Positions 11,347-20,575 are shown, numbered from the stretch's first letter. The stretch: 64,000 nt of DNA from JBBARC01 sp040400005 (GCA_040400005.1 JBBARC010000001.1:1-64000); one strand, 5' to 3'. Notes: generated by a model from the sequence alone, not told the origin. A program made the numbers and translations.

Positions 11347-12756
11347 CTAGATGTGGATGGCGCGGCCGTAAGCTGCGAGCACGGATTCGTGCATGGTTTC
11401 GCTGATGGTTGGGTGCGGGAAGATGGTGTGCATCAGCTCGGCTTCCGTGGTTTCAAGCGTGCGGGCGATGACAAAACCCTGGATCATTTCGGTGACCTCG
11501 GCGCCGATCATGTGGGCGCCGAGCAGGGCGCCGGTTTTGGCATCGAAAATGGTTTTGGTGAAACCTTCAGGCTCGCCCAAAGCGATGGCTTTACCGTTGC
11601 CAATAAAGGGGAATTTGCCGATTTTGAGATCATAGCCGGCGGCGCGGGCGGCGGATTCAGTTAGGCCGACTGAGGCGATTTGCGGGCGGCAATAGGTGCA
11701 GCCGGGGATGTTGGCGGTGTTGAGCGGGTGGGGGTTTAGGCCGGCAATGGCTTCAACACAAATGACCGCTTCGTGGCTGGCTTTGTGGGCGAGCCAGGGC
11801 GGGCCTGCGATATCGCCGATGGCATAAATGCCGGGGTGTGCTGTGCGGCCAAAGCCATCGATTTTGATGTGGGTTTTTTCGACGATGATTTTGGTGGACT
11901 CTAGGCCAAGGTTTTCGGTGTTGCCGATAATGCCGATGGCGGAAATGACGTGATCGAAGGTTAGGGTTTCGGCTTTAGCGGCGGTGGTGAGGGTGAGGGT
12001 GAGGGTGACGGCAGTATCTGTGGTTTTGATGGCGCTGAGTTGGGCCGCGGTTATGATGCGCATGCCTTGTTTTTCGAAGGCGGCGCGGGCGAAGGTGGAG
12101 ATTTCTGTATCTTCTAGGGGCAGGATGCGGTCCTGCATTTCGACTATGGTAACTTGCGCGCCCATGGTTTGGTAAAAGCTTGCGAATTCGCAGCCGATGG
12201 CACCGGAGCCGACGACCAGCAGGTGTTTCGGCACGGTTGTTGGTACCATGGCTTCTTTGTAAGACCAGATGTGTTTGCCGTTGGGTTCTAGCCCTGGGAT
12301 TGCGCGGGCGCGGGCGCCGGTGGCCAAAATAATGTGGGGGGCGGTGAGGGCTTTGGTGGCGCCGGATTTTTCGACGGTGACGGTGTTGGCGCCGGCGAGT
12401 TTGGCGGTGCCATCGAAGACCGTGACTTTGTTTTTGCGCAGCAGATGCTGCACGCCGGCCGAAAGTTGTTTGGCGATAGTGCGCGAGCGTTGCACCACGG
12501 CGGCGAGATCGAATTTTATGTTGTCGGCCGAAAAGCCGTAGTCTGGCAGGGTTGTTAGCAGATGGTTGATGTCGGCTGAGCGCAGCAGGGCTTTGGTGGG
12601 AATGCAGCCCCAGTTGAGGCAGATGCCGCCCAGATGTTCGCGTTCTATCAGGGCGGCGTTAAGGCCCAGTTGGGCGGCGCGGATGGCGGCGACATAGCCG
12701 CCGGGGCCACCACCGATGATGATGATGTCGAAGCTGGTGGCCGGGACTGTGGCCAT
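11347..12756 (-). CDS. lpd: Dihydrolipoyl dehydrogenase (E3)
   Basis: E3 reoxidises dihydrolipoamide on the E2 subunit, passing electrons through FAD to NAD+. The 469 residues show the FAD-binding IIIIGGGPGGYVAAIRA, the redox disulfide in GGICLNWGCIPTK (C-X4-C), the NAD-binding VVGSGAIGCEFASFY, and the C-terminal active-site His-Glu in HPTISETMHES. It is the last pdh gene of the run pdhA-pdhB-pdhC-GNAT-lpd; its ATG directly abuts the TAA of the GNAT gene. Confidence 0.97.
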   Translation of the reverse strand: MATVPATSFDIIIIGGGPGGYVAAIRAAQLGLNAALIEREHLGGICLNWGCIPTKALLRSADINHLLTTLPDYGFSADNIKFDLAAVVQRSRTIAKQLSAGVQHLLRKNKVTVFDGTAKLAGANTVTVEKSGATKALTAPHIILATGARARAIPGLEPNGKHIWSYKEAMVPTTVPKHLLVVGSGAIGCEFASFYQTMGAQVTIVEMQDRILPLEDTEISTFARAAFEKQGMRIITAAQLSAIKTTDTAVTLTLTLTTAAKAETLTFDHVISAIGIIGNTENLGLESTKIIVEKTHIKIDGFGRTAHPGIYAIGDIAGPPWLAHKASHEAVICVEAIAGLNPHPLNTANIPGCTYCRPQIASVGLTESAARAAGYDLKIGKFPFIGNGKAIALGEPEGFTKTIFDAKTGALLGAHMIGAEVTEMIQGFVIARTLETTEAELMHTIFPHPTISETMHESVLAAYGRAIHI

Positions 12757-13248
12757 TTAGGCCTCGGCCGCTAAGGCGGTTAGGGCAGCGCCGGTAAGCC
12801 GGCGAGTGGTCCAGTCTGACATGGCCGTGGCCCCTAGTTTTTGATAGAAATTGATCGCGGGTTCGTTCCAATCTAGCACGGACCAATCCATGCGCACGCA
12901 GCCTTCGGCAAGGGCCCGTTTGGCCAGGGCGGCGAAGAAGGCGCGGCCAATGCCCAAGCCGCGGCTGCCGGGATCGACGTAAACATCTTCGATGTAAAAA
13001 CCGTGTTTGCCGGCAAACGTGGAAAAATTGTGAAACCATAGGGCCATGCCGCAGATGACACCTTCGTGCACGGCGACCATGGCGTAGGCGTGCGGGTGGG
13101 GCGCAAACAGGGCGGTTGCGAAATCGGCGTCCGTTGCGACCGCTTCGTGCAGCAAATGTTCGTAGTCGGCGAGGTCACGGACCAGACGGGCGATGGCTGA
13201 GATATCGGCCGGCGTTGCATCGCGTAAGGTGAAGGGGGCGGGTTTCAT
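12757..13248 (-). CDS. GNAT acetyltransferase (SSAT-like) inside the pdh operon
   Basis: The 163 residues form a complete GNAT domain: LRDATPADISAIARLVRDLA at the start, the acetyl-CoA pyrophosphate loop RGLGIGRAFFAAL at about 97-109, and DWNEPAINFYQKLGA near the end. FYIEDVYVDPGSRGLG and the Asp-Trp-Asn-Glu motif resemble spermidine/spermine or thialysine acetyltransferases, so an amine substrate is likely but unproven. It overlaps pdhC by ATGA and its TAA abuts the lpd ATG, so it is transcribed and translated with pyruvate dehydrogenase, which makes acetyl-CoA. Confidence 0.88.
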   Translation of the reverse strand: MKPAPFTLRDATPADISAIARLVRDLADYEHLLHEAVATDADFATALFAPHPHAYAMVAVHEGVICGMALWFHNFSTFAGKHGFYIEDVYVDPGSRGLGIGRAFFAALAKRALAEGCVRMDWSVLDWNEPAINFYQKLGATAMSDWTTRRLTGAALTALAAEA

Positions 13249-14465
13249 AGCATCAGCACCAGGGGTTCTTCGATAATGTCGCGGAAAGCTGCGAGGAATT
13301 CGGCGGCCAGGGCACCGTCGATCACGCGGTGATCGACTGATAAAGTGGCGGTCATGATTTTGGCCGCCACCACGGCGCCGTCGCGGATGATGGCGCGATC
13401 TTGCACGGCGGCGATGGCGAGGATGGCGGCTTGCGGCGGATTGATGATGGCGGAGAAAGCGCTGATGCCGAACATGCCCATGTTGGAGATGGAGAATGTG
13501 CCACCTTGGAATTCCTCCGGCCGTAGTCTGCCGGCGCGGGCCCGGGCAATCAAGGCTGCCGCTTCTCGGCTGATGACGGCGATGCCTTTTTGGTTGGCAT
13601 CCTGAATAACCGGGGTGATTAGGCCACCGGGGATGGAGACGGCGAGCGAGATATCGATGTGGTGGTGGCGTAGGATGGCGTCGCCAGCAAAACTTGCGTT
13701 GCAATCTGGCACGCGGGCAAGGGTTGCGGCGGCGGCTTTGATGAGCAGATCGTTGACCGAGAGTTTGTATGCGCCATCGCCATCTTTAGGGTATTTGGCA
13801 TTCAGGCGCTGGCGTAGATCGAGCAACGCATCCATTGCGATGTCGATGGAGACGTAAAAATGCGGGATGGTTTGTTTGGCGTCCGTCAGGCGGCGGGCGG
13901 TGATGCGGCGGATGGCGTTTAGGGGGATGCGGTCGGCGCCGCGATTGGCGATGTCTGTTGTGGAAGCTGTAGGTTTGGCGATAGTTGGGTTGGCGATGGC
14001 GGCATCAACATCGGCGCGCACGATGCGGCCATGTGGGCCGGTGGGGGTGAGGGTTTGGAGGTCGATGGTGTTGGCGGCGGCGATGCGGCGGGCGAGCGGG
14101 GAGGCGGCAAGGCGGGGAGCGTCGCTTGCAGGTAGGGGTGCGGGGGGCGCGGCCGCAGGTGCCGCAGGTGCTGCGGGTGGCAGCGGTGTTGCCGGGTTTG
14201 CGATTGGCGGCGCGGCCGCAGGGGCATCACCACTGAGGCGGGCGATCGGGGTATTTATCGCGACACCATCAGTGCCTTCGGCGATCAGGATTTTTTCCAG
14301 CACACCATCATCGGCCGCTTCCACTTCCATGGTGGCTTTGTCGGTTTCAATTTCGGCGATGACGTCGCCGGCGCGTACCATATCGCCTTCGTGTTTGACC
14401 CAGCGGGCCAGGCGGCCTTCGGTCATGGTGGGCGAGAGGGCGGGCATTAAAATGTCGATCGGCAT
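13245..14465 (-). CDS. pdhC: Pyruvate dehydrogenase E2 (dihydrolipoyllysine acetyltransferase)
   Basis: E2 forms the core of the pyruvate dehydrogenase complex and moves acetyl groups from its lipoyl arm to CoA. The 406 residues contain one lipoyl domain with the lipoylated Lys in IETDKATMEVEA (about residue 43), an Ala/Pro-rich linker, a peripheral-subunit-binding domain (SPLARRIAAAN...GRIVRADVDAAI), and the catalytic domain ending in SVDHRVIDGALAAEFL with its His and Asp. The start follows pdhB by about 30 bases; its stop overlaps the GNAT start as ATGA. Confidence 0.97.
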   Translation of the reverse strand: MPIDILMPALSPTMTEGRLARWVKHEGDMVRAGDVIAEIETDKATMEVEAADDGVLEKILIAEGTDGVAINTPIARLSGDAPAAAPPIANPATPLPPAAPAAPAAAPPAPLPASDAPRLAASPLARRIAAANTIDLQTLTPTGPHGRIVRADVDAAIANPTIAKPTASTTDIANRGADRIPLNAIRRITARRLTDAKQTIPHFYVSIDIAMDALLDLRQRLNAKYPKDGDGAYKLSVNDLLIKAAAATLARVPDCNASFAGDAILRHHHIDISLAVSIPGGLITPVIQDANQKGIAVISREAAALIARARAGRLRPEEFQGGTFSISNMGMFGISAFSAIINPPQAAILAIAAVQDRAIIRDGAVVAAKIMTATLSVDHRVIDGALAAEFLAAFRDIIEEPLVLML

Positions 14466-14496
14466 GGTGACCTAACCCGCGCTGTACGGCGGCGCG

Positions 14497-15834
14497 TTAA
14501 AAGAGTTTGCGCACGGCATTGACCACCCATTCGGGTTGCGGCAAGGCCAGGCGTTCCAAATTGGCGGCATAGGGGAGTGGCACATCGACACCGGTGACGC
14601 GCGCCGGCGGGGCATCGAGCCAGTCGAACGCGTGTTCTATGATCTGGCAGCAGATTTCAGCACCAATGCCGGCGTAGGGCCAGCCTTCTTCGATGCTGAC
14701 CACGCGGGATGTTTTTTTGACGCTGGCAATGATCGTTTCGGTATCCAGCGGGCGCAGGCTGCGCAGATTGATGACTTCGGCGTCGATCCCTTCCGTTGCC
14801 AGAATGTCGGCCGCCTTGAGGGCGACATCAACCATCATGGCGTAGGCGATGAGGGTGACTTTGCTGCCTGTGCGGACAATTTCGGCTTTGCCGATGGGCA
14901 GGATAAAATCGGGGTCGGTTGGGCAATCGAAACTTTGTCCGTAGAGGATTTCGTTTTCGAGAAAAATAACTGGGTTGGGATCGCGGATGGCGGCGCGCAG
15001 TAAACCTTTGGCGTCGGCTGCTGACCACGGGGCCAAAACCTTTAGACCAGGGCAGTGGGCATACCAGCTAGCATAATCCTGGCTGTGCTGGGCGCCAACG
15101 CGCGAGGCCGCACCATTAGGGCCACGAAAAACGATGGGACAGGTGATTTGGCCGCCCGACATGTAGTGGGTTTTGGCGGCTGAATTGATGATCTGGTCGA
15201 TTGCCTGCATGGCAAAATTAAACGTCATGAATTCGACAATGGGTTTTAAGCCGGTCATCGCCGCCCCCACCGCCATGCCGGTAAAGCCGTGTTCGGTGAT
15301 CGGCATGTCGATTACCCGTTTCGGACCGAATTCATCGAGCAGGCCTTGGCTGATTTTGTAAGCGCCTTGATACTGGCCAACTTCTTCGCCGATAAGGAAT
15401 ACATCGGGATCGATGCGCATTTCTAGCGCCAGCGCATCGCGCAAGGCTTCGCGCACAGTGATGCGGGCGGTGTCGCCCGACAGTGCGGGGGCGGCTGTGG
15501 TGATAACCGGGGCCGGCACGGTGACACTTGCGGCCGGCGATATTGGTGTTTGGGGCGCCAATGTTTGGGATGGCGGGGTTTGCGGCGCATCGGGCTCGCC
15601 ATCTAGCTCGCCAATCGGCGTATTGACGGCGACCGCATCGGTGCCGTCGGCGATCAAAATACGCAGCAGCTTGCCGCTATCAGCGGCTTCCACTTCCATA
15701 GTGGCTTTATCGGTTTCTATTTCGGCAATGACGTCGCCGGCGTTAACGGTCGCCCCTTCGCGCACCAGCCAGCGCGCCAGGCGGCCTTCGGTCATGGTGG
15801 GGGATAAGGCCGGCATCAAAATGGGGCGCGCCAT
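14497..15834 (-). CDS. pdhB: Pyruvate dehydrogenase E1 beta with N-terminal lipoyl domain
   Basis: With PdhA this subunit decarboxylates pyruvate using thiamine diphosphate. The 445 residues begin with a full lipoyl domain (IETDKATMEVEA again) joined by a Pro/Ala linker of about 40 residues to the transketolase-like part, which starts TVREALRDALALEM and includes EEVGQYQGAYKIS and GFTGMAVGAAMTGLKPIVEFM. A lipoyl domain on E1 beta is known from several alphaproteobacteria. It starts 2 bases after the pdhA stop. Confidence 0.97.
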   Translation of the reverse strand: MARPILMPALSPTMTEGRLARWLVREGATVNAGDVIAEIETDKATMEVEAADSGKLLRILIADGTDAVAVNTPIGELDGEPDAPQTPPSQTLAPQTPISPAASVTVPAPVITTAAPALSGDTARITVREALRDALALEMRIDPDVFLIGEEVGQYQGAYKISQGLLDEFGPKRVIDMPITEHGFTGMAVGAAMTGLKPIVEFMTFNFAMQAIDQIINSAAKTHYMSGGQITCPIVFRGPNGAASRVGAQHSQDYASWYAHCPGLKVLAPWSAADAKGLLRAAIRDPNPVIFLENEILYGQSFDCPTDPDFILPIGKAEIVRTGSKVTLIAYAMMVDVALKAADILATEGIDAEVINLRSLRPLDTETIIASVKKTSRVVSIEEGWPYAGIGAEICCQIIEHAFDWLDAPPARVTGVDVPLPYAANLERLALPQPEWVVNAVRKLF

Positions 15835-15836
15835 GG

Positions 15837-16853
15837 TTAGGTTTCCACCAAAACATCGGTGTATAAATCAGCCGCATCCGGTTCGGCGCTGGATTGGGCA
15901 AAGGCGGCGGCATCTTGCACGATGGTTTTAATGTCGCTGTCCAACGCTAAAAATTCGGCATCGAGCATGCCGATTTCGCTTAAAGCTGCGCGGGCGATGG
16001 CGAGGGGGTCGTGATGCTCGCGCATGTCGTTCACTTCATCACGGGTGCGGTATTTGGCGGGATCGGACATGGAATGGCCGCGAAAGCGGTAGGTGGACAT
16101 TTCCATCAGGTAAGGCCCATGCCCGGCGCGGCAATGGCCGACGGCGATGGCGGCGGCATCGCGCACGGCGCGCACATCCATGCCATCGACGCGCACACCG
16201 GGTATGCCCCAGGGCGCGCCGTTTTGCGAAAGATCGCGCGAGGCGGAGGCACGTTCGACACTGGTGCCCATGCCGTAGCGATTATTTTCGATGATGTACA
16301 CCGCCGGCAATTTCAATAACGCGGCGAGGTTGAGGCTTTCAAATACCTGGCCCTGGTTGGACGCACCTTCGCCCATAAAAATTGCCGCGACATTGCTGTT
16401 GTTACGGTAGTGATTGGCAAACGCTAGGCCGGTGCCAAGACTTACTTGGGCGCCAACAATACCGTGGCCACCAAAGAAGTTTTTTTCGCGCGAGAACATG
16501 TGCATGGAACCGCCCTTGCCGCGCGAATAACCAGTGGCGCGGCCGGTGAGCTCGGCCATCACGCCGCGTGGCTGCATGCCCACCGCCAGCATGTGGCCGT
16601 GATCGCGGTATGAGGTGATTACCTGATCACCATCCACCAAACACGCTTGCACACCGGTGACCACGGCTTCCTGGCCGATATATAAATGGCAAAACCCGCC
16701 GACCAGCCCCATACCATATAATTGGCCGGCTTTTTCTTCAAAGCGGCGGATCAGCAGCATGGTGCGGTAGGCGGCGCTTAGAAAATCGCGATCGGAATTG
16801 GCCGGCGCGGGCACACCATTCGGGGTGGGTTTTTTCAGTTCGGGCTTCGCCAT
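15837..16853 (-). CDS. pdhA: Pyruvate dehydrogenase E1 alpha
   Basis: PdhA binds thiamine diphosphate and performs the decarboxylation step with PdhB. The 338 residues show YRTMLLIRRFEEKAGQLYGMG, SYRDHGHMLA, and the cofactor motif starting GEGASNQG and ending IIENN. The phosphorylation-loop region reads YRFRGHSMSDPAKYRTRDEV as in the family. It follows ftsB with a 66-base gap and heads the pdh genes. Confidence 0.97.
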   Translation of the reverse strand: MAKPELKKPTPNGVPAPANSDRDFLSAAYRTMLLIRRFEEKAGQLYGMGLVGGFCHLYIGQEAVVTGVQACLVDGDQVITSYRDHGHMLAVGMQPRGVMAELTGRATGYSRGKGGSMHMFSREKNFFGGHGIVGAQVSLGTGLAFANHYRNNSNVAAIFMGEGASNQGQVFESLNLAALLKLPAVYIIENNRYGMGTSVERASASRDLSQNGAPWGIPGVRVDGMDVRAVRDAAAIAVGHCRAGHGPYLMEMSTYRFRGHSMSDPAKYRTRDEVNDMREHHDPLAIARAALSEIGMLDAEFLALDSDIKTIVQDAAAFAQSSAEPDAADLYTDVLVET

Positions 16854-16919
16854 GCGGGGTCCCTATTTTAAGCTTTTGATGCGCGGCAGACCTGCCGGCA
16901 CCAGACATCTGCGCATGCT

Positions 16920-17261
16920 TCACTGATGATCGTTAAAAAGTTTCTCCCTGGCGCCATACGGTACAACGATATCCGCGGGATCCACCAGATTAAGCATGGC
17001 ACGTGTGCGCTCGTCTAACGTGTCGGCATCTATGTGGTTGGTTTGCAGCCCATCGACGCGGATTTGCCACATGGCGCGCTCGTTTTCGACCGTTTTGACC
17101 TGGGTGCGTAGGGCCTCGCGCTGGGCCAGACGCAACTGATAGGCGTGAATGCCGTGGTCGCCCTGGGTGGCGCTCCAGCCGAAATAAGCCGCCACGGTCA
17201 GCAATATAGCTGGGGCGACCAGAGACATTAACCCGCGGCGCAGGCGGCGTAGCGATGGCAT
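16920..17261 (-). CDS. FtsB/DivIC-family septum protein
   Basis: The 113 residues have a short basic N-terminus, one membrane segment (LVAPAILLTVAAYFGW at about 14-29) and a coiled-coil stretch (YQLRLAQREALRTQVKTVENE), followed by a conserved block ERTRAMLNLVDPADIV. This is the plan of FtsB, which with FtsL and FtsQ activates septal wall synthesis. It sits directly upstream of pdhA, the usual alphaproteobacterial place for this gene. Confidence 0.85.
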   Translation of the reverse strand: MPSLRRLRRGLMSLVAPAILLTVAAYFGWSATQGDHGIHAYQLRLAQREALRTQVKTVENERAMWQIRVDGLQTNHIDADTLDERTRAMLNLVDPADIVVPYGAREKLFNDHQ

Positions 17262-17351
17262 GGGCGAGGTCCTTAAGGTTTACGCGAGCGCGCCATAGTG
17301 GCGCAAAATTTTACGCGCCGGAATCCCCCGTTTAACAGAATATGGGCCTGA

Positions 17352-18563
17352 TTAGGTGCAATGCAGGACGCCATCATAAAATTGCGCCAGCAGGCTGAGG
17401 TTCTGATCAAGCACCAGGACATCGGCAATGGCACCGACGCCCAGACTGCCGCGCTCGGCCGATATCCCCAAAAATGCCGCCGGCACCTGGCTTGCCATGG
17501 TCAACGCTGCCGCAGGTGTTAGGCCAAGCAGGCGTACAGCATGACGCACGGCATCGAGCAGGGAAATATCGGCGCCGGCCAGAATTCCGTCTTGTGTCGT
17601 TAAACACGCTTGCTTGCGCAATATTCTGTGCCCACCCAGGGTAAATTCGGTCATTTCTGTGCCGGCGCACGACATGGAATCGGACACCAGCATAATGCGG
17701 CGGTGCGGTTTGGCCGCCAGTAACAGGCGCAGCAAAGCCGGGGCGACGTGAACGCCATCGACGATGACACCACAAAAACTGTGAGGATCGGTGAGTGCGA
17801 CGGTGGCGATGCCAGGGTTGCGGGCGGTGATGGCGCCCATGGCATTAAACATATGGGTAAAGCCGGTGACACCCGCAGTAAGGGCCGCGGTGGTTTGATC
17901 AGCGGTTGCCGCACTGTGACCGGCCGCCACAATAATGCCGGCAGCAGCCAGCCGGGCGATATCGGCTGGGGACACCGTTTCTGGTGCCAAGGTTATCAGC
18001 AGTTTGCCGGCGATACCGGCACTAAGGGCCACCGCACGATCGATATCGGCCGGCGACGGCGCGCGGATCAGGTTTGGCGGGTGCACCCCCGGTTTTTGCG
18101 CACCCAGCCAGGGGCCTTCCAGATGCAAACCCAGCACGCCAGGGATGGGCGATGCCAAAGCCTGGCCGGCGGCTGCCATCTTTTCATCGGTATCGGTGAT
18201 CAGCGTGGGCAGAACAGCCGATGTGCCCAAACCACGATGAGCGGCGGCAATGGCGCGCGCGGCGCCGGCGTTAGGCGAATCGTTGAACAAAATACCGCCG
18301 CCACCGTTCACCTGCACGTCGATCAGCCCAGGCGCCAACAAGCTGCCTTGTGGCAGGGTGATGCGATTAGCCGGCGGGGTAGCCGTATCGGGCAAAATGG
18401 CAGCGATGCGGCCGGCCTGCACCAAAACCCCCTGCCCGGCGACGAACACGCCGCCCAGCAACAGGCGGGCTCCAGCCAGAAACTGCGCGGCGCCGGCAGG
18501 CGGCGCCTGGTGGCCGGGGGGTTCTGCCTGGGTTTTGGGCAAAGTCACGCGGAATTCCTTCAC
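17352..18563 (-). CDS. nagA: N-acetylglucosamine-6-phosphate deacetylase
   Basis: NagA removes acetyl from GlcNAc-6-phosphate, feeding amino sugar into wall synthesis or glycolysis. The 403 residues show the amidohydrolase signatures LAPGLIDVQVNGGGG, HLEGPWLG, AGHSAAT, THMFNAM and VSDSMSCAGT, the last holding the catalytic Asp. The start is a GTG without a clear ribosome site; about 25 residues precede the conserved part, so the true start could be slightly downstream. No nagB or PTS gene is nearby, so it may serve recycling of peptidoglycan. Confidence 0.93.
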   Translation of the reverse strand: MKEFRVTLPKTQAEPPGHQAPPAGAAQFLAGARLLLGGVFVAGQGVLVQAGRIAAILPDTATPPANRITLPQGSLLAPGLIDVQVNGGGGILFNDSPNAGAARAIAAAHRGLGTSAVLPTLITDTDEKMAAAGQALASPIPGVLGLHLEGPWLGAQKPGVHPPNLIRAPSPADIDRAVALSAGIAGKLLITLAPETVSPADIARLAAAGIIVAAGHSAATADQTTAALTAGVTGFTHMFNAMGAITARNPGIATVALTDPHSFCGVIVDGVHVAPALLRLLLAAKPHRRIMLVSDSMSCAGTEMTEFTLGGHRILRKQACLTTQDGILAGADISLLDAVRHAVRLLGLTPAAALTMASQVPAAFLGISAERGSLGVGAIADVLVLDQNLSLLAQFYDGVLHCT

Positions 18564-18703
18564 AGGGGGCGGCGGCTGGCGCGGTTCTGGCGCGGTTATA
18601 AAAAACGTTGTTAATATTCGGCCGCACCCGGTTTACAGCCCCCGCCCCGGCGGCTACCGATACCTCACCCCATAGAGGGCTCCACGTACGGAAGGAAAGT
18701 CCC

Positions 18704-19000
18704 ATGAGCATTAGTGACATCGAAACCGCCTTCGGCTCACGCCTCGACCAATTCTCGCAGCTCGCCGCCAAATTGAAATTCGACTTTGGCGATGATCGCC
18801 TGTTCATCGACGGTACCGTAACCCCTGCTACTATCAGCCATGCCGATGACGCCGCCGATTGCACACTGAAAGTGTCGGCCGAAGACCTGGTAAAGATGAT
18901 GCACGGCCAGCTCGACCCCACAATGGCGTTCATGACCGGCAAGCTGAAAGTGCAAGGCTCAACCGCCATCGCCATGAAGCTCGGCTCGGTGCTGAAGTAA
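18704..19000 (+). CDS. SCP2 sterol-binding domain protein
   Basis: The 98 residues form a single SCP2 domain, a small lipid-binding fold: an N-terminal helix, the strand pair WRFxxG-like RLFIDGTVTP, DCTLKVSAEDLVKMMHGQLDPTMAFMTGKLKVQGSTAIAMKL. The Gly-Lys-Leu/Val-x-Gly segment is the family hallmark. The ligand in bacteria is unclear, probably an acyl chain or lipid. GAAGGAAAG lies 8 bases before the ATG, a strong ribosome site. It is divergent from nagA. Confidence 0.9.
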   Translation: MSISDIETAFGSRLDQFSQLAAKLKFDFGDDRLFIDGTVTPATISHADDAADCTLKVSAEDLVKMMHGQLDPTMAFMTGKLKVQGSTAIAMKLGSVLK

Positions 19001-19032
19001 GATTTTAGCCTTCGGGCTTTAGGCAAGACAAG

Positions 19033-19175
19033 AAAAGGCTGGGGGGCGTGCCGCCCCCCAGACCCCGGCGTAATGTTGGCGGCGTTTGAACGAACGCCGT
19101 CAACCACGTGCAGGGGGTCTGGGGGGCGGCCCCAGCGCGCAGCACGCCTTCGCATGACCCACCAGCCTTTTTTTC
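19033..19175. repeat. GC-rich dispersed repeat, family 2, copy 2 (both arms)
   Basis: Arms GGCTGGGGGGCG...CCGCCCCCCAG and CTGGGGGGCGGCCCCAG...CCACCAGCC enclose a core with GTAATGTTGGCGG and GCCGTCAACCACG. It fills the space between the convergent stops of the SCP2 gene and the DUF1003 gene. The right side carries an extra GCGCAGCACGCCTTCGC insertion also found in the copy at 56653. Confidence 0.75.
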
Positions 19176-19673
19176 TTACTCTGCCTCAGTCGTATCAATG
19201 CCGAGCTTAGCGATCATAGCGATGAGCATAGTGTTTTGGTATTCCAGGTGGCGCAGGATGACTTCGATTTCCTGTTCGGCTTTGATGTTCACTTCGAGGT
19301 CATTTTCGGCGCGCAGGTCGGAGTGCATGCCTTGGATATTTTGGCCGACCATGATCAGCGGCATCAGCAAGATCTGGATGAGGTTGGAGATAAACAGCCA
19401 GAACACGAAGCCGGTTGGGGGATCAAACTGCAGGCGGGCGGGGGCAAGTAGGTTCCAGCCGAGCCAGAGCACGGTCCAGACGAAGATTGCCAGAAAGAAG
19501 CCCATGGTGCCGACGTGCTGGGTGATCCACAGGGCGAGGCGATTGAGCGGCGAGATGCGTTCGGCAACCTGATGATGTACGGCGCGCAGAGGTTTGCGGC
19601 GGGCCAGCGTTGCGGCGGTGCTGGGTGGGGCGAGGATGGGGGCGGGGGCCATGATGCGGGCTGATCCTGACAT
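19176..19673 (-). CDS. DUF1003 membrane protein
   Basis: The 165 residues match DUF1003: a soluble N-terminus, AERISPLNRLALWITQHVGTMGFF, two membrane segments (FFLAIFVWTVLWLGW; FVFWLFISNLIQILLMPLIMV), NIQGMHSDLRAENDLEVNIKAEQEI, and a C-terminal helix IEVILRHLEYQNTMLIAMI. Function unknown in the family. Start ATG 19673 (MSGSARIMAP) is chosen over upstream in-frame sequence that lacks family similarity. Confidence 0.88.
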   Translation of the reverse strand: MSGSARIMAPAPILAPPSTAATLARRKPLRAVHHQVAERISPLNRLALWITQHVGTMGFFLAIFVWTVLWLGWNLLAPARLQFDPPTGFVFWLFISNLIQILLMPLIMVGQNIQGMHSDLRAENDLEVNIKAEQEIEVILRHLEYQNTMLIAMIAKLGIDTTEAE

Positions 19674-19787
19674 GTAGGCGTGACGCTTTTCAGCAAAAGA
19701 TTGGCACGAGAGTGCACTTTGGGCTGCGGCTGTGCCGGTGACAAATCGTGTTGTGCATCGCGCTTCACTTTTTTGTGATCCTCGGCT

Positions 19788-20471
19788 ATGTACCTTGTGC
19801 TTTGTTGTTGGCCATTTATGGTTACCCTTGTATGGGGGCTGCAAGTGCCGAATTCGCTGAAATATCTTATTCCACTGCACGTGCCGCTGATTAACCGCTT
19901 GCCGGGCGGGCAGCCCGAGTTGCTACATATTCGCGACGGCAATAGCCGCGACACTTGGCTGAGCGCCGACCCAATGACGCAGGCCGAGGCTGACGGATTT
20001 GTGGTGGACGAGCCTTTTATGTCGTTTACCACCCGGCGCGGATCGATGGATCTGGCATGGTTTGAGCGATCGCCAGGTGCCGCCGCGGATGGCGCGGTGA
20101 AAGCCCGGATGTTTAACCGGCGCAAATTTATTTTGGCGGCGGGCCAGGGGCCACCGCAGCCAGTGGGTGATGCTGGTGTCGCCGAGATGGCGTTTGATAC
20201 GTATTACAGTTGCGCGTTTGCGGCTGGGCGGTGCGTTGAGATTTTAACTAACCCTGCCGGGGAGCATTTTTTCGGGCAGATTGATATGGCCGATGGCGTT
20301 CCGATTTCGGCGCTGCCTTGGGGATTTTCGTATCAGCGGGTGCGGCTTGATGCGCCTTGGGTGGTGCACGCACGCACGCCGGCGCGGTTGTATTTTTTTG
20401 CACCTTGTCTGCGTAGTTTTATTGGGCCGATACGCGGGCCGTTGCCCACGGGGCTGGGGGTTGGGGCGTAG
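19788..20471 (+). CDS. Hypothetical protein
   Basis: I do not recognise this 227-residue protein. It has a hydrophobic N-terminus (MYLVLCCWPFMVTLVWGL) that could anchor or export it if the first ATG is used; ATG 19818 is an alternative. The middle contains DEPFMSFTTRRGSMDLAWFER and a Cys-containing AFDTYYSCAFAAGRCVEIL. It shows normal codon use for the region, supporting a real gene. Its TAG stop is the TAG of a 22-bp inverted-repeat arm. Confidence 0.6.
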   Translation: MYLVLCCWPFMVTLVWGLQVPNSLKYLIPLHVPLINRLPGGQPELLHIRDGNSRDTWLSADPMTQAEADGFVVDEPFMSFTTRRGSMDLAWFERSPGAAADGAVKARMFNRRKFILAAGQGPPQPVGDAGVAEMAFDTYYSCAFAAGRCVEILTNPAGEHFFGQIDMADGVPISALPWGFSYQRVRLDAPWVVHARTPARLYFFAPCLRSFIGPIRGPLPTGLGVGA

Positions 20472-20575
20472 CCCGGGCTTTGCCCGGTTGTTGGGAAAAC
20501 CTAGGCTTTGCCCGGTTGTTGGGAACACTACGGGGCACGGGGATTTCGGGAAGAACCGGGCAAAGCCCGGGCTAC
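20468..20575. repeat. 22-bp inverted repeat spanning two convergent stop codons
   Basis: GTAGCCCGGGCTTTGCCCGG plus TT at 20468-20489 is perfectly inverted at 20554-20575, and GGCTTTGCCCGGTTGTTGGG is repeated directly at about 20504. The upstream hypothetical gene and the opposite-strand Nudix gene both end at the TAG inside the arms. A transcript from either side would fold into a long hairpin, so it may terminate both. Confidence 0.88.
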
